This document shows positions 15,665 through 24,103 of a stretch of DNA of 42,594 bases, one piece after another. Each line of letters opens with the position of its first letter. Positions within the stretch are counted from its first letter, which is position 1. The position numbers and the translations under genes were made by a program. This DNA is from Candidatus Izemoplasma sp. GTDB lineage: Bacteria > Bacillota_I > Bacilli_A > Izemoplasmatales > Izemoplasmataceae. Under the pieces are notes generated by a model that made no database searches, had not been told where the DNA came from, and saw only the letters and a program-made list of their open reading frames with translations. Where the stretch lies: the NCBI GenBank assembly GCA_007117625.1, contig SKGE01000037.1, forward strand, positions 1 to 42,594, in the 5' to 3' direction.

Positions 15665-16543
15665 ATGGATAAAAAGTTTATTGATTTACCAAACAAAGAA
15701 ACATTGGCGTATTTAGAAATGGGTTCTGCTCAAAATGAAACGCTTGTTTTGCTCCATGGAAATATGAGTAGTAGTGTTCATTATTTGCCTGTTTTAGAAG
15801 ACTTAGCGAAAGCGTATCATGTTTTAGCGATGGATTTAAGAGGCTTTGGCGATTCAACATATCATACACCAATTGAACATTTAGATGACTTTGCGGATGA
15901 TGTAACTGCGTTTTTAGACTTAAAGAACATCGATGCATGCTATGTCGCCGGATGGAGTACGGGTGGTGGGATAGGATTATCACTAGCTGCTAGATATCCA
16001 AATCGATTCAAAAAACTTGTCTTGATTGAATCTGCATCTTATAAAGGCTATCCTATCTTTGAAAAAGATGCTTCCTTTCAACCTATTATTGGTAAACAAT
16101 ACCAATCTAAAGAAGCGATGTCAAAAGATGCCGTTCAAGTAGTTCCTGCTTTACAAGCAATGCAAGCAAATAACGTTTCAGTGATGACTGATATATGGAA
16201 AGCTGTTATCTACAACGTGAAGGTTCCAGAAAATCATGAGCTGTTTATTTCAGAAACTTTAAAACAAAAGAATTTAATAGATGTTGATTGGGCCCTTATG
16301 ACATTTAATATGAGTCATGAGCACAACGGTGTTGTCAATGGAAGTGGTCTAATTGATAAGGTTACATTACCCGTTTTATCAATATACGGGAAAAAAGATA
16401 TTGTGATCCCTGAACATATGTTTAAGGAAACGGTTGAAGCCTTAAAAGATGTTCAAACGCATACCTTCGAGAACGGTTCACATTCACCAATTACCGACGA
16501 TCCACAAGCACTTTCTAAAGTGATTCTATCCTTTTTAGCATAA
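15665..16543 (+). CDS. Alpha/beta hydrolase (second of two)
   Basis: Second alpha/beta-hydrolase of the operon, 292 residues. Oxyanion motif LLHGNMSSS (about residues 29-37), DLRGFGDS, nucleophile Ser98 in AGWSTGGG, acid in GKKDIVIPE and His in FENGSHSPITDDP near the C-terminus. No signal peptide or membrane segment. GGAGGAG lies just before ATG. It is not a recent copy of its neighbour: the elbow and cap sequences differ. Last gene before a terminator, so it closes the rightward operon that began at 5.6 kb. Confidence 0.85.
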   Translation: MDKKFIDLPNKETLAYLEMGSAQNETLVLLHGNMSSSVHYLPVLEDLAKAYHVLAMDLRGFGDSTYHTPIEHLDDFADDVTAFLDLKNIDACYVAGWSTGGGIGLSLAARYPNRFKKLVLIESASYKGYPIFEKDASFQPIIGKQYQSKEAMSKDAVQVVPALQAMQANNVSVMTDIWKAVIYNVKVPENHELFISETLKQKNLIDVDWALMTFNMSHEHNGVVNGSGLIDKVTLPVLSIYGKKDIVIPEHMFKETVEALKDVQTHTFENGSHSPITDDPQALSKVILSFLA

Positions 16544-16549
16544 ATGATT

Positions 16550-16576
16550 GAAAACCCAATTTGGGTTTTCTTTTTA
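16550..16576 (+). terminator. Terminator of the acyl-CoA/Liv operon
   Basis: GAAAACCC (16550-16557) pairs with GGGTTTTC (16563-16570), followed by a T-rich tract. Confidence 0.8.
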
Positions 16577-16626
16577 ATTAAAAGTAAATCTTTATCATCT
16601 GTGTAGTATAGGGGTGAGGTGATAAA

Positions 16627-18447
16627 ATGAAAAAAATATTATTTACTGCAGTAATACTATTATTTATTGGACTAGCAATTCCGTTTTTACAAGCTGCGGA
16701 TACGTATCCAACAGGTAAAAATTTGTTTAATCCAAACGTGTTTTATGTCAATGAAAATGGAATGTATACCTATCGAGACATTCCTGCTGTAGGCGATCAA
16801 AGATATGTGTTTTCAATGCCTGCAAGGAGTAATGTCGGAGAGATGCACATTCAAATATCAGATGGAACCAATGTGTTCGTTAATGAGTTAAACACTGGTG
16901 GCAGTATGTGTCATGAAGAAGGGAATATTTTAGTCTGTCTTTTTCAAACGGATGACGATACTGAAAGTCTATCGTTTCAGCTGACGGCACATCAAAGTGC
17001 TTTTGCTATGTACTTTGACTTGTCCGGATTCAGCAACTTTCAGCTTGAAGAAGGTGACACTTATACAGGGTATGAAGCTTATCAAGGTGCACTTAATGAT
17101 TCTATTCCGGTGATTCAAGGAGATGGAAACCTTTATACTTCATATGAAACAAAGCTTGAAATGGAACAAATTATTGGTACCTACATCACAGCCTATGATG
17201 ACGTTGATGGTGATTTAACTGAAGCGATTGTAATTTTAGAAGATAACTATACGGGTAATGAGCAAGTCGTTGGAAGTTATAGCGTTGAACTCTCGGTTAG
17301 TGATTCGAGTATGAATACGGCACTATTTACATTGCACATTTATGTTCAAGATGAAGTTGCGCCTGTCATTTCAGGGCCAGATTATTTCGAAGTAGATGTT
17401 GATCAACAGCCAAGTATTGAAGATATAGTGGATGCTTATTTAACCCTTTATGATGATTATGATGGCGTCATCGAAACTTTTGATATCATTACTGATACGT
17501 ATAGCAATCATAAAGATACTCTTGGAGAACACGATGTGAAGATTCAAATCGAAGATAGTTCTAGCAATGCAACAACCCATAGTTTCACAGTTGATGTCAA
17601 AGATTATCATCCGCCTATTATCCATGGGCGAGACAGCACAACCCTTTTACAATCTGAAGAAAATATACTTGAGGATATATTATTAGGGTTATATGCCACA
17701 GACAACCACACACCCGATGAAGCTATTGATTTTGGTATAGCTAGTCATAATTTACCTGAATGTTTAGATATACCAGGAGAATATGAGGTTATACTAGAGG
17801 CAATTGATGCTTCAGGGAATAGAACTACGAAAGCGCATGAAGTGATTATTTATGATGATATTCCACCTGTAATAGAAGGACCGCTAACTTATGAAATATC
17901 GTATACAGAATCAACTACAGCCGAAGCGTTGAAACAGCTGCTAACGGTGTATGATAATTACGAAGCATTAACTTTAGATGATCTTTATATTGTTGAAAAT
18001 AGTTATAAAAATCATGAAGATGCCATTGGGATATATCGAATTATCTTTGCGGTAGAAGATCAAAACAATATTACAGAGCACACTATTTATATTCAAGTCA
18101 TTGATGACGTCCCACCGGTATTTGAAGTGACTCCGAGAATCATCATTGAAACTGGCTCGACCATCCCTGAAGAAGATATCTTACAATTGCTCATGCAAGA
18201 TGAGGACGTATCAACGTTTAATCCTGTTTCGTTAACGATTCTAGATATTTCTGAAAGCGATGATGATTTTTATACTTACATCGTTGAGTTAAAAAATGAC
18301 AACAATGAAATTCTAGAAAAATCACTTGAAGTTATCCATATTTCTGAACAGATAGACTCAAAAGATGATGTTACTGAGTATTGGGTGATCGGAATTTTAG
18401 GTATTACCGCGCTAATGACCATAGTTTTGATTAAAAGAAAATATTAA
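16627..18447 (+). CDS. Membrane-anchored surface protein with Ig-like (DUF5011-type) repeats
   Basis: Exported protein of 606 residues. An N-terminal signal peptide (residues 1-23, cleavage near LQA/AD), a beta-rich first domain (about 25-155), then about four to five Ig-like repeats of roughly 80 residues. The repeats follow the DUF5011 pattern: P-P/V-I-x-G-P, then a Y-x-x-Y-D-D-x-D-G block and G-x-Y-x-V-x-(L/I)-x-V-x-D-x-S-x-N (for example DDVDGDLTEAI, VEDQNN). It ends in one transmembrane helix (about 580-601) and KRKY, so it is tethered to the cell membrane with the repeats outside. No LPXTG sorting motif. Monocistronic, GAGGTGA before ATG. Adhesion or envelope structure is likely; ligand unknown. 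Confidence 0.8.
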   Translation: MKKILFTAVILLFIGLAIPFLQAADTYPTGKNLFNPNVFYVNENGMYTYRDIPAVGDQRYVFSMPARSNVGEMHIQISDGTNVFVNELNTGGSMCHEEGNILVCLFQTDDDTESLSFQLTAHQSAFAMYFDLSGFSNFQLEEGDTYTGYEAYQGALNDSIPVIQGDGNLYTSYETKLEMEQIIGTYITAYDDVDGDLTEAIVILEDNYTGNEQVVGSYSVELSVSDSSMNTALFTLHIYVQDEVAPVISGPDYFEVDVDQQPSIEDIVDAYLTLYDDYDGVIETFDIITDTYSNHKDTLGEHDVKIQIEDSSSNATTHSFTVDVKDYHPPIIHGRDSTTLLQSEENILEDILLGLYATDNHTPDEAIDFGIASHNLPECLDIPGEYEVILEAIDASGNRTTKAHEVIIYDDIPPVIEGPLTYEISYTESTTAEALKQLLTVYDNYEALTLDDLYIVENSYKNHEDAIGIYRIIFAVEDQNNITEHTIYIQVIDDVPPVFEVTPRIIIETGSTIPEEDILQLLMQDEDVSTFNPVSLTILDISESDDDFYTYIVELKNDNNEILEKSLEVIHISEQIDSKDDVTEYWVIGILGITALMTIVLIKRKY

Positions 18448-18453
18448 GCCATT

Positions 18454-18502
18454 AAGTACTCAATGATTTGTAGTTTCTTACAAGTCATTGAGTACTTTTT
18501 TT
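18454..18502 (+). terminator. Terminator of the Ig-like protein gene
   Basis: A 13-bp perfect stem (18454-18466 with 18485-18497) has an inner short stem and a following run of T. Confidence 0.85.
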
Positions 18503-18522
18503 ATAAAATAATGCTTTGGTTC

Positions 18523-18550
18523 TTGTATTATTACGAGATTCATGTATAAT
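18523..18550 (+). promoter_or_regulatory. Promoter of the marR-ABC exporter operon
   Basis: TTGTAT (18523-18528), 16-base spacer, perfect TATAAT (18545-18550). Confidence 0.65.
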
Positions 18551-18578
18551 AATTAGGTAAAACCTAACTAACTAGTTA
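18551..18578. promoter_or_regulatory. Candidate MarR operator, two adjoining palindromes
   Basis: TTAGGT-AAA-ACCTAA (18553-18567) is a perfect dyad, followed by TAACTAGTTA (18569-18578), a perfect 10-bp palindrome. Both lie immediately after the -10, over the transcription start, so a bound MarR dimer would block its own operon. A near copy of the first element precedes the MATE gene at 3.3 kb. Confidence 0.65.
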
Positions 18579-18590
18579 AGAGGTGGAATT

Positions 18591-19010
18591 ATGGATCAAG
18601 AAAAAGTACGAATTTCTTTTAATAAATTTTTGAAAATGTATTTTGATAGTTGTCGCGAAGTTTATGAGGAACTCGATTATAAAGAGCTTACTGGTAAACA
18701 ATTCTCTTATTTGCGAAAAATTGATAAGAGCGGTGAAATTTCTATGGGGGACTTGGCTGAAGCTTTCGAACTATCAAAACCTACTGTAACTGAAATGATT
18801 CGCAAGTTTGAAGATACTGGATTAATTGAGAAACGAAAATGCGATACCGATGGGCGCGTTTCATTCATCTCATTAACCCCAAAAGGTAAGCTGCTTGCAA
18901 ACACGAATGAACTTGAGAGTAAGCGTGCAGTGGAAAAGATTTTTGCTCGCTTATCAAAAGAAGAAGTTGAGGCACTTACAACATTGTTTGACAAAATAGG
19001 GCAGGTGTAA
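18591..19010 (+). CDS. MarR family transcriptional regulator
   Basis: A 139-residue winged-helix repressor of the MarR family. The recognition region reads MGDLAEAFELSKPTVTEMIRKFEDTGLIEKRK, followed by the wing CDTDGRVSFISLTPKGK, whose D-x-R is the classic MarR wing. GAGGTGG precedes ATG. It is the first gene of a three-gene unit, four bases before the exporter. Known MarR proteins of this arrangement repress their own operon and release DNA on binding a drug-like or phenolic ligand. Palindromes at the promoter fit autorepression, and the related element before the MATE gene suggests a second target. Confidence 0.92.
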   Translation: MDQEKVRISFNKFLKMYFDSCREVYEELDYKELTGKQFSYLRKIDKSGEISMGDLAEAFELSKPTVTEMIRKFEDTGLIEKRKCDTDGRVSFISLTPKGKLLANTNELESKRAVEKIFARLSKEEVEALTTLFDKIGQV

Positions 19011-19014
19011 TGAG

Positions 19015-20799
19015 ATGATTTTTGGAAAGACGCTTAACAAATATTACTTGAAGTATGCTTATTTGTTTTTGATTGGAGTTGTTGCACTGATTACGGTCAA
19101 CTTAGCACAGCTTGAAATACCGCTTATTATTGGAGGTCTTGTCGATACACTTGAAGCGATGGTAGAAATAGGCGACACCGATAATACTGTTTTGATTGAC
19201 ATTGTTAGAACGTTAATTTTTATTACGATTTTTATCGTATTAGGAAGATTCTTTTGGCGCTTTGGGATTATCGGCGCATCTCGAAGAATTGATTATGATC
19301 TAAGAAATGAAATGTTTGCTCACTGTACAAACTTATCGAACAGCTTTTATTCAGAGAAAAAAGTTGGCGGGTTAATGGCGCATTTTACGAATGATTTGGA
19401 AGCGGTAAGACGTGCGATTGGGCCTGGTTTAATCATGTTTGTCGATGCGACATTTTTGGGGATTTTAACATTTTATAGAATGTTTCAGTTAGAGCCTAGA
19501 ATGACTGTGGTGTTAGTGATTCCTTTGTTTGTGGTTGCAACGCTTGGAATGGTATTAGGGAATCGTATGCGAAGACGCTTTAGGGAAAGTCAACAAGCGT
19601 TTGAAGATTTAAGCGATTTTACCAATGAAAGTTTTTCTGGGATTAGTGTTATTAAAGCGTTTGTCAAAGAACGTACTGAGATTAAAGAATTTTTAAAAGC
19701 AAATAAAAACGCGAAAGTGAAAAATATTCGCTTTGTAAGAATGGCAACAATACTTCAAGTTGCTGTACAAATGATTGTTAGTTTAGTGATTGTTTTAATA
19801 ATCGCATATGGAGCTAACCTAGTACAAAACACCTCACATTTAGAGGGGGCTGAACGCTTTACACTAGGAAATCTTGTGGCGTTTATCTCGTATTTTGGAA
19901 TGCTGATTTGGCCAATGATGGCACTTTCAATGATTATTAATGTACGCAGTCAAGGTAAAGCAAGTTTAGAGCGTATCGATGCGATTATGAATACACCAAT
20001 TGATGTTAAAGATGATTCAGATGTTATGCAGGTCGAGAAAATCAACGGTGATATTGAGTTTAGAAATCTTTACTTCAATTATCCTGATAGTGATGAACAT
20101 GTCTTAAAAGATATTAACTTTAAGATTAAAACCGGACAAACCGTTGGTATTTTAGGGAGAACTGGTTCTGGTAAAACCAGTGTGGTTGATTTACTATTAC
20201 GGATTTACAATGTTGAACGCGGACAACTTTTCATCGATGGACACGATATTATGCAGCTTCCGATTAAAAAAGTACGTGAAAGTATTGGTTATGTACCACA
20301 AGATGGGTTCTTATTTTCAGATACCATTCGAAATAATATCTCGCTAGGTGTAAAAGAGGATGCTTCACAGATTGATCGCATTGAGACGATGGCAAAACTT
20401 TCTGATGTTCACGAAAATATTGTTCAGTTCAAAAAAGGGTATGAAACAATTATTGGTGAACGTGGTGTAACATTATCAGGTGGGCAAAAACAACGTGTAT
20501 CAATCGCGAGAGCGCTAGCAAAAGAACCACCAATTTTAATTATGGATGATTCAGTCAGCGCTGTCGATACAAGTACGGAAGAGAAAATTTTAGCAAATTT
20601 GAAAAAAGTTCGTAAAGGAAAAACAACGATTATGATTGCACATCGTATATCAACCGTTAAAAATGCTGATCAAATCATTGTAATTGATGAGGGTCGCGTG
20701 ATTGATGTTGGAACCCACGAACAATTAGAAGCTCGCTGTGCATTTTATAAAGATATGGTCGAGCGCCAACAACTTGAAGATGAAGTGGAGGTGGCATAG
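19015..20799 (+). CDS. Heterodimeric ABC exporter, degenerate-site subunit (pair 1, A)
   Basis: Half-transporter of the type IV exporter (MDR/LmrA) family: about six transmembrane helices (residues 15-305), then a nucleotide-binding domain. Walker A GRTGSGKT (about 381), signature LSGGQKQR (about 486), Walker B ILIMDD (about 510) and an H-loop AHRIST. The residue after Walker B is Asp instead of the catalytic Glu, the hallmark of the BmrC/LmrC-type subunit in heterodimers with one dead site. It keeps a canonical signature for its partner's active site. Partner gene follows without a gap. It lies under MarR control, suggesting drug or lipid efflux; substrate unknown. Confidence 0.92.
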   Translation: MIFGKTLNKYYLKYAYLFLIGVVALITVNLAQLEIPLIIGGLVDTLEAMVEIGDTDNTVLIDIVRTLIFITIFIVLGRFFWRFGIIGASRRIDYDLRNEMFAHCTNLSNSFYSEKKVGGLMAHFTNDLEAVRRAIGPGLIMFVDATFLGILTFYRMFQLEPRMTVVLVIPLFVVATLGMVLGNRMRRRFRESQQAFEDLSDFTNESFSGISVIKAFVKERTEIKEFLKANKNAKVKNIRFVRMATILQVAVQMIVSLVIVLIIAYGANLVQNTSHLEGAERFTLGNLVAFISYFGMLIWPMMALSMIINVRSQGKASLERIDAIMNTPIDVKDDSDVMQVEKINGDIEFRNLYFNYPDSDEHVLKDINFKIKTGQTVGILGRTGSGKTSVVDLLLRIYNVERGQLFIDGHDIMQLPIKKVRESIGYVPQDGFLFSDTIRNNISLGVKEDASQIDRIETMAKLSDVHENIVQFKKGYETIIGERGVTLSGGQKQRVSIARALAKEPPILIMDDSVSAVDTSTEEKILANLKKVRKGKTTIMIAHRISTVKNADQIIVIDEGRVIDVGTHEQLEARCAFYKDMVERQQLEDEVEVA

Positions 20800-22608
20800 A
20801 TGTACGATATTGATACGGATGTAAGGTTACACCAATACAAGGATACAACAATTATAAAACGATTGTTAGTCTATGCAAAACCATACTGGCCAACACTTTT
20901 ATTCACACTGTTTTTAATGATGATTTCAGTTGGGTTCTTCTTAGTTGAACCGTTTATCATCGGGCGTGCCGTCGACGTAGTCGCTGGGAATGAAGCGCGC
21001 AATTCGTTTGAAGGTGATGGAATCGATTTTACATTGCTTGCGATTTATTTAACACTGTTCGGTTCAGCTATCGCTTTAAGTGCACTATTTAATTACTTTC
21101 AAACGATGATTTTACAAAAAGTTGGTCAATCCATTATATATAATATCCGTGAGGAAATATTTACACATTTAAAGTATCAAGATATTGAATACTTTAATAA
21201 AGTTCCAACCGGTAAGTTAGTGACACGCGTTACAAACGACACTAATACCCTTAATGAGATGTATACGAGTGTTATTGTGACCGTGTTTAGAAACTTGTTT
21301 ATGTTCTTTGGTATTCTTGTGATGATGTTTATTTTAAACGTACAATTAACGCTGTATATCATTATTGTTTTACCATTCATTGTGATCTTTTCATTTGTTT
21401 TTAGAAGATTTTCTAGAAAAGCTTATCGTTTAGTCAGAACAAATATGTCACGATTAAATGGGTTCTTAGCAGAACATTTATCAGGGATGAAGATCGTGCA
21501 AATTTTTAACCGAGAAGCCGAAAAATATGATGCATTCGATGAGCAAAATACTATATTAAAGAAAAGTTTTATGCGTGAACTACTCGTATTCGCGATTTAC
21601 CGTCCAACTATGTATTTATTATATATGATTGCGACGATTTTAATCTTTTACTTCGGTGGTATGAGCGTTTTAACTGGAGCTATTACTGTCGGGACTTTAA
21701 TCGCATTTCATAATTATTTAGGTCGCTTTTTTGAGCCGATTCAACAACTTGCAGAGCAGTTTAATATCATTCAATCTGCCTTTGCATCTAGTGAACGTAT
21801 ATTTGCTATATTAGATGATCACCCAAGAGTTTTAGACAGCGAAGATGCTATCGAGTTAAATGATATAAAAGGTGAGATTGAGTTCCGTAATGTTTGGTTT
21901 CGATACGTTGAAGATGAGTGGGTATTACAAGATGTTAGCTTTAAAGTAAAAGCGAAAGAAAGCGTGGCTTTTGTGGGTGCGACTGGTGCGGGAAAAACTA
22001 CGATACTTGCGCTTCTAACCCGTAATTATGATATTCAAAAGGGACAAATCTTACTTGATGGCATCGATATTACAAAAATTAAAATGGCTTCACTTAGATC
22101 TTTTGTTGGACAAATGCTGCAAGATGTTTTCATGTTTAGTGGTACAATATCTTCGAATATTAAGCTACGTAGCGATGATATTACTGATGAAGAAGTTATT
22201 GAGGCTTGTAAGTATGTAAATGCCCATAGTTTTATTCATAAATTACCAAATCAGTACGAAGAGCGTGTACGCGAACGTGGGAATAACTTCTCAGCAGGTC
22301 AACGTCAACTTATATCGTTTGCGAGAACGTTAGTTCATAAGCCAAGAATCATGATTTTAGATGAGGCGACATCAAATATTGATACTGAGACAGAACAGTT
22401 AATCCAAGAGTCATTAAAGAAAATGATGAACATTGGAACGATGTTAATCGTGGCGCATCGCTTATCGACAATTCAACATGTTGATCAGATTATTGTTTTA
22501 CAACAAGGGAAAATTTTAGAAAAAGGATCGCATCAAAACTTGTTGAAGAAAAAAGGGCATTATTACAATTTATATCGTCTGCAATATCAAGATCAACAGC
22601 ACGAATAA
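20800..22608 (+). CDS. Heterodimeric ABC exporter, catalytic subunit (pair 1, B)
   Basis: Partner half-transporter, 602 residues: about six membrane helices (residues 30-330), then the ATPase. Walker A GATGAGKTT (about 393), Walker B MILDEA with the catalytic Glu (about 520), H-loop AHRLST. Its signature is FSAGQRQ instead of LSGGQ. This is exactly complementary to subunit A: B supplies Walker A/B of the active site and A supplies its intact signature, while the other site pairs B's weak signature with A's Asp. ATG directly abuts the preceding TAG, with GGAGGTGG upstream. The unit ends at a terminator. Confidence 0.92.
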   Translation: MYDIDTDVRLHQYKDTTIIKRLLVYAKPYWPTLLFTLFLMMISVGFFLVEPFIIGRAVDVVAGNEARNSFEGDGIDFTLLAIYLTLFGSAIALSALFNYFQTMILQKVGQSIIYNIREEIFTHLKYQDIEYFNKVPTGKLVTRVTNDTNTLNEMYTSVIVTVFRNLFMFFGILVMMFILNVQLTLYIIIVLPFIVIFSFVFRRFSRKAYRLVRTNMSRLNGFLAEHLSGMKIVQIFNREAEKYDAFDEQNTILKKSFMRELLVFAIYRPTMYLLYMIATILIFYFGGMSVLTGAITVGTLIAFHNYLGRFFEPIQQLAEQFNIIQSAFASSERIFAILDDHPRVLDSEDAIELNDIKGEIEFRNVWFRYVEDEWVLQDVSFKVKAKESVAFVGATGAGKTTILALLTRNYDIQKGQILLDGIDITKIKMASLRSFVGQMLQDVFMFSGTISSNIKLRSDDITDEEVIEACKYVNAHSFIHKLPNQYEERVRERGNNFSAGQRQLISFARTLVHKPRIMILDEATSNIDTETEQLIQESLKKMMNIGTMLIVAHRLSTIQHVDQIIVLQQGKILEKGSHQNLLKKKGHYYNLYRLQYQDQQHE

Positions 22609-22614
22609 TTATTT

Positions 22615-22647
22615 AGCTCATACATTCGATTGTATGAGCTTTTATTT
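22615..22647 (+). terminator. Terminator of marR-exporter operon
   Basis: A 10-bp perfect stem (22615-22624 with 22631-22640) has a 6-base loop and is followed by TTTATTTTT. Confidence 0.85.
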
Positions 22648-22652
22648 TTGTG

Positions 22653-22658
22653 TATAAT
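22653..22658 (+). promoter_or_regulatory. -10 box of the zinc-ribbon gene
   Basis: Perfect TATAAT between the terminator and GGAGG (22671-22675); no good -35 is seen. Confidence 0.5.
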
Positions 22659-22683
22659 GAATAGAGAGTTGGAGGTGTTAGTT

Positions 22684-23007
22684 ATGGAAACTGTACCATG
22701 TCCACATTGTCAAAAACCGATATATGTCCATGCGGATAAGTGCATGTATTGTCAAGAAGACATCCAGTGGCACAAAAGAGTCTTGAGCAAGCGAGCCCTC
22801 ACTGGGTTTGTTTTCGGTTTAGTTTCAGGATTAACGTGGTATATGATGCCTGCTGTAACGCTTGTTTTAGGGTTGATTGGTTTCTTTTTATGTTATGATA
22901 AAAGAGATGAGCGCTTTGGCTTTTCTGGGATATTAGTTAATGCGACATTCTTTTTTGCTGCACTCGTAACAAGTGGTTTAGGGTTACTTTACGCTATGAT
23001 TTTTTAA
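22684..23007 (+). CDS. Small zinc-ribbon membrane protein, function unknown
   Basis: A 107-residue protein. The N-terminus has two CxxC pairs (CPHC at residues 6-9, CMYC about 20-23), a rubredoxin-like zinc knuckle, followed by about three hydrophobic helices (residues 38-105). The zinc ribbon should lie in the cytoplasm. ATG 22684 follows GGAGG at eight bases; a longer frame from 22630 includes the terminator and promoter and is rejected. It probably heads a transcript with the GT2-like and tocopherol-cyclase-like genes (22-base gap). No family function is known to me. Confidence 0.75.
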   Translation: METVPCPHCQKPIYVHADKCMYCQEDIQWHKRVLSKRALTGFVFGLVSGLTWYMMPAVTLVLGLIGFFLCYDKRDERFGFSGILVNATFFFAALVTSGLGLLYAMIF

Positions 23008-23029
23008 TGCCAGTTTATAGGAGGCACTT

Positions 23030-24103
23030 ATGGTAATTATTGCAGCTATTTTGGTTTTACTTGTACTCATAGATTATTGGATGAAAAATAAAAAAACTGA
23101 TCTGTTATTCTATAAAAATGATCATCGCTTTTCGGTTGTCGTTGCGATTCGTTTTTATCATGAGTATTTGGAGCGTTTGTTCGAGATGGCTGAAAGTTCC
23201 AAACATCAGTTTATCTTTGTGAATATTAATGAAGTGATTAACCCTAAAGATTATCCAAACTTAAGTTTTATTGACTTAGACAGTTCTAAAGACCCTCTCG
23301 CTCAACAAGATGTCAATACGGTCTTGTCTGAAGCTTATAACCTTGGATACAAAGAAGCAACAAAATCTTTCTTACTGTTTATGGATGGAAATGTTGTGAT
23401 TCATAAAGCTAAGATATTTAATGCGATGGCAAACAACCTCGTCGAACATCAGTGTTTCACGATTGAGGAAAGTTTAGTTAGAGAAGGCATAAAAGATGCT
23501 CCAATGCTTTTTTTGGACTTGTTTAAAAGCATTAATTGTCCCAATGATTGTATCAATTATCACTTTTTTGCAGTTCGTGATCAAACGTATCGCTTAGCGA
23601 AATGCCATGAGCGCACTTTTGAACGTGTGAGTGATTTTGAAACCGAATTGTTTAAGAAAAACATTAATATTATACATATCGATCATCAAGACAGCATTTC
23701 ATACACTTTGGGGGCATTAGATAAACATAAACACCATACCCATGCAATACACTATTTTGCGAATCACGAAAGACTTATAGGTATCCGTGGGATGCTTTTA
23801 GTAATGCTCGCCTTTCATTTGTTTTACACCGGACTTGTGATAAACTTTTCCTGGGTAGTTTTCGCGTTATATCCGCTTATACATGTAGCACTGTTTATCG
23901 CCTTAAGAAAACATTCAAAACATCACACGATAACCTATATGAGTGCACCGATTTGGCTTTTGTGGTTTGATGGGGTTTTTCTAACGGGACTTGTGAAACG
24001 TTTTATCCTTAAAAAACAGCGGACTAAAGCGATAAAAATGGCTTTACAATCTAGAGGAGTGAAGGAAGATGCAGAAGTTCCAGATTCAAAACAAAAAGAG
24101 TAG
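23030..24103 (+). CDS. Membrane protein with divergent GT2-like domain
   Basis: 357 residues, not firmly recognised. One N-terminal membrane helix (residues 1-16), then a soluble domain that looks like a degraded family-2 glycosyltransferase fold: a first strand FSVVVAIRFYHEYLERLF and a strand FLLFMDGNVVIH (about 117-128) where GT2 enzymes carry their DxD-type metal site. Only one Asp remains, so catalysis is doubtful. Two to four hydrophobic segments (about 245-325) and a basic tail follow, as in membrane glycosyltransferases of the CrtQ type. AGGAGG precedes ATG. It overlaps the tocopherol-cyclase-like gene by 35 bases in another frame. Glycosylation or lipid modification is only a guess. 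Confidence 0.55.
   Translation: MVIIAAILVLLVLIDYWMKNKKTDLLFYKNDHRFSVVVAIRFYHEYLERLFEMAESSKHQFIFVNINEVINPKDYPNLSFIDLDSSKDPLAQQDVNTVLSEAYNLGYKEATKSFLLFMDGNVVIHKAKIFNAMANNLVEHQCFTIEESLVREGIKDAPMLFLDLFKSINCPNDCINYHFFAVRDQTYRLAKCHERTFERVSDFETELFKKNINIIHIDHQDSISYTLGALDKHKHHTHAIHYFANHERLIGIRGMLLVMLAFHLFYTGLVINFSWVVFALYPLIHVALFIALRKHSKHHTITYMSAPIWLLWFDGVFLTGLVKRFILKKQRTKAIKMALQSRGVKEDAEVPDSKQKE

Noticed and set aside
14834-16543. Possible tandem duplication of the two alpha/beta hydrolases
   Set aside because: They share only fold-level motifs; elbows (GISYGGS and GWSTGGG) and cap regions differ, so no recent duplication.
22630-22683. Longer start for the zinc-ribbon protein
   Set aside because: The added part runs through the preceding terminator and the -10 box; GGAGG serves ATG 22684.
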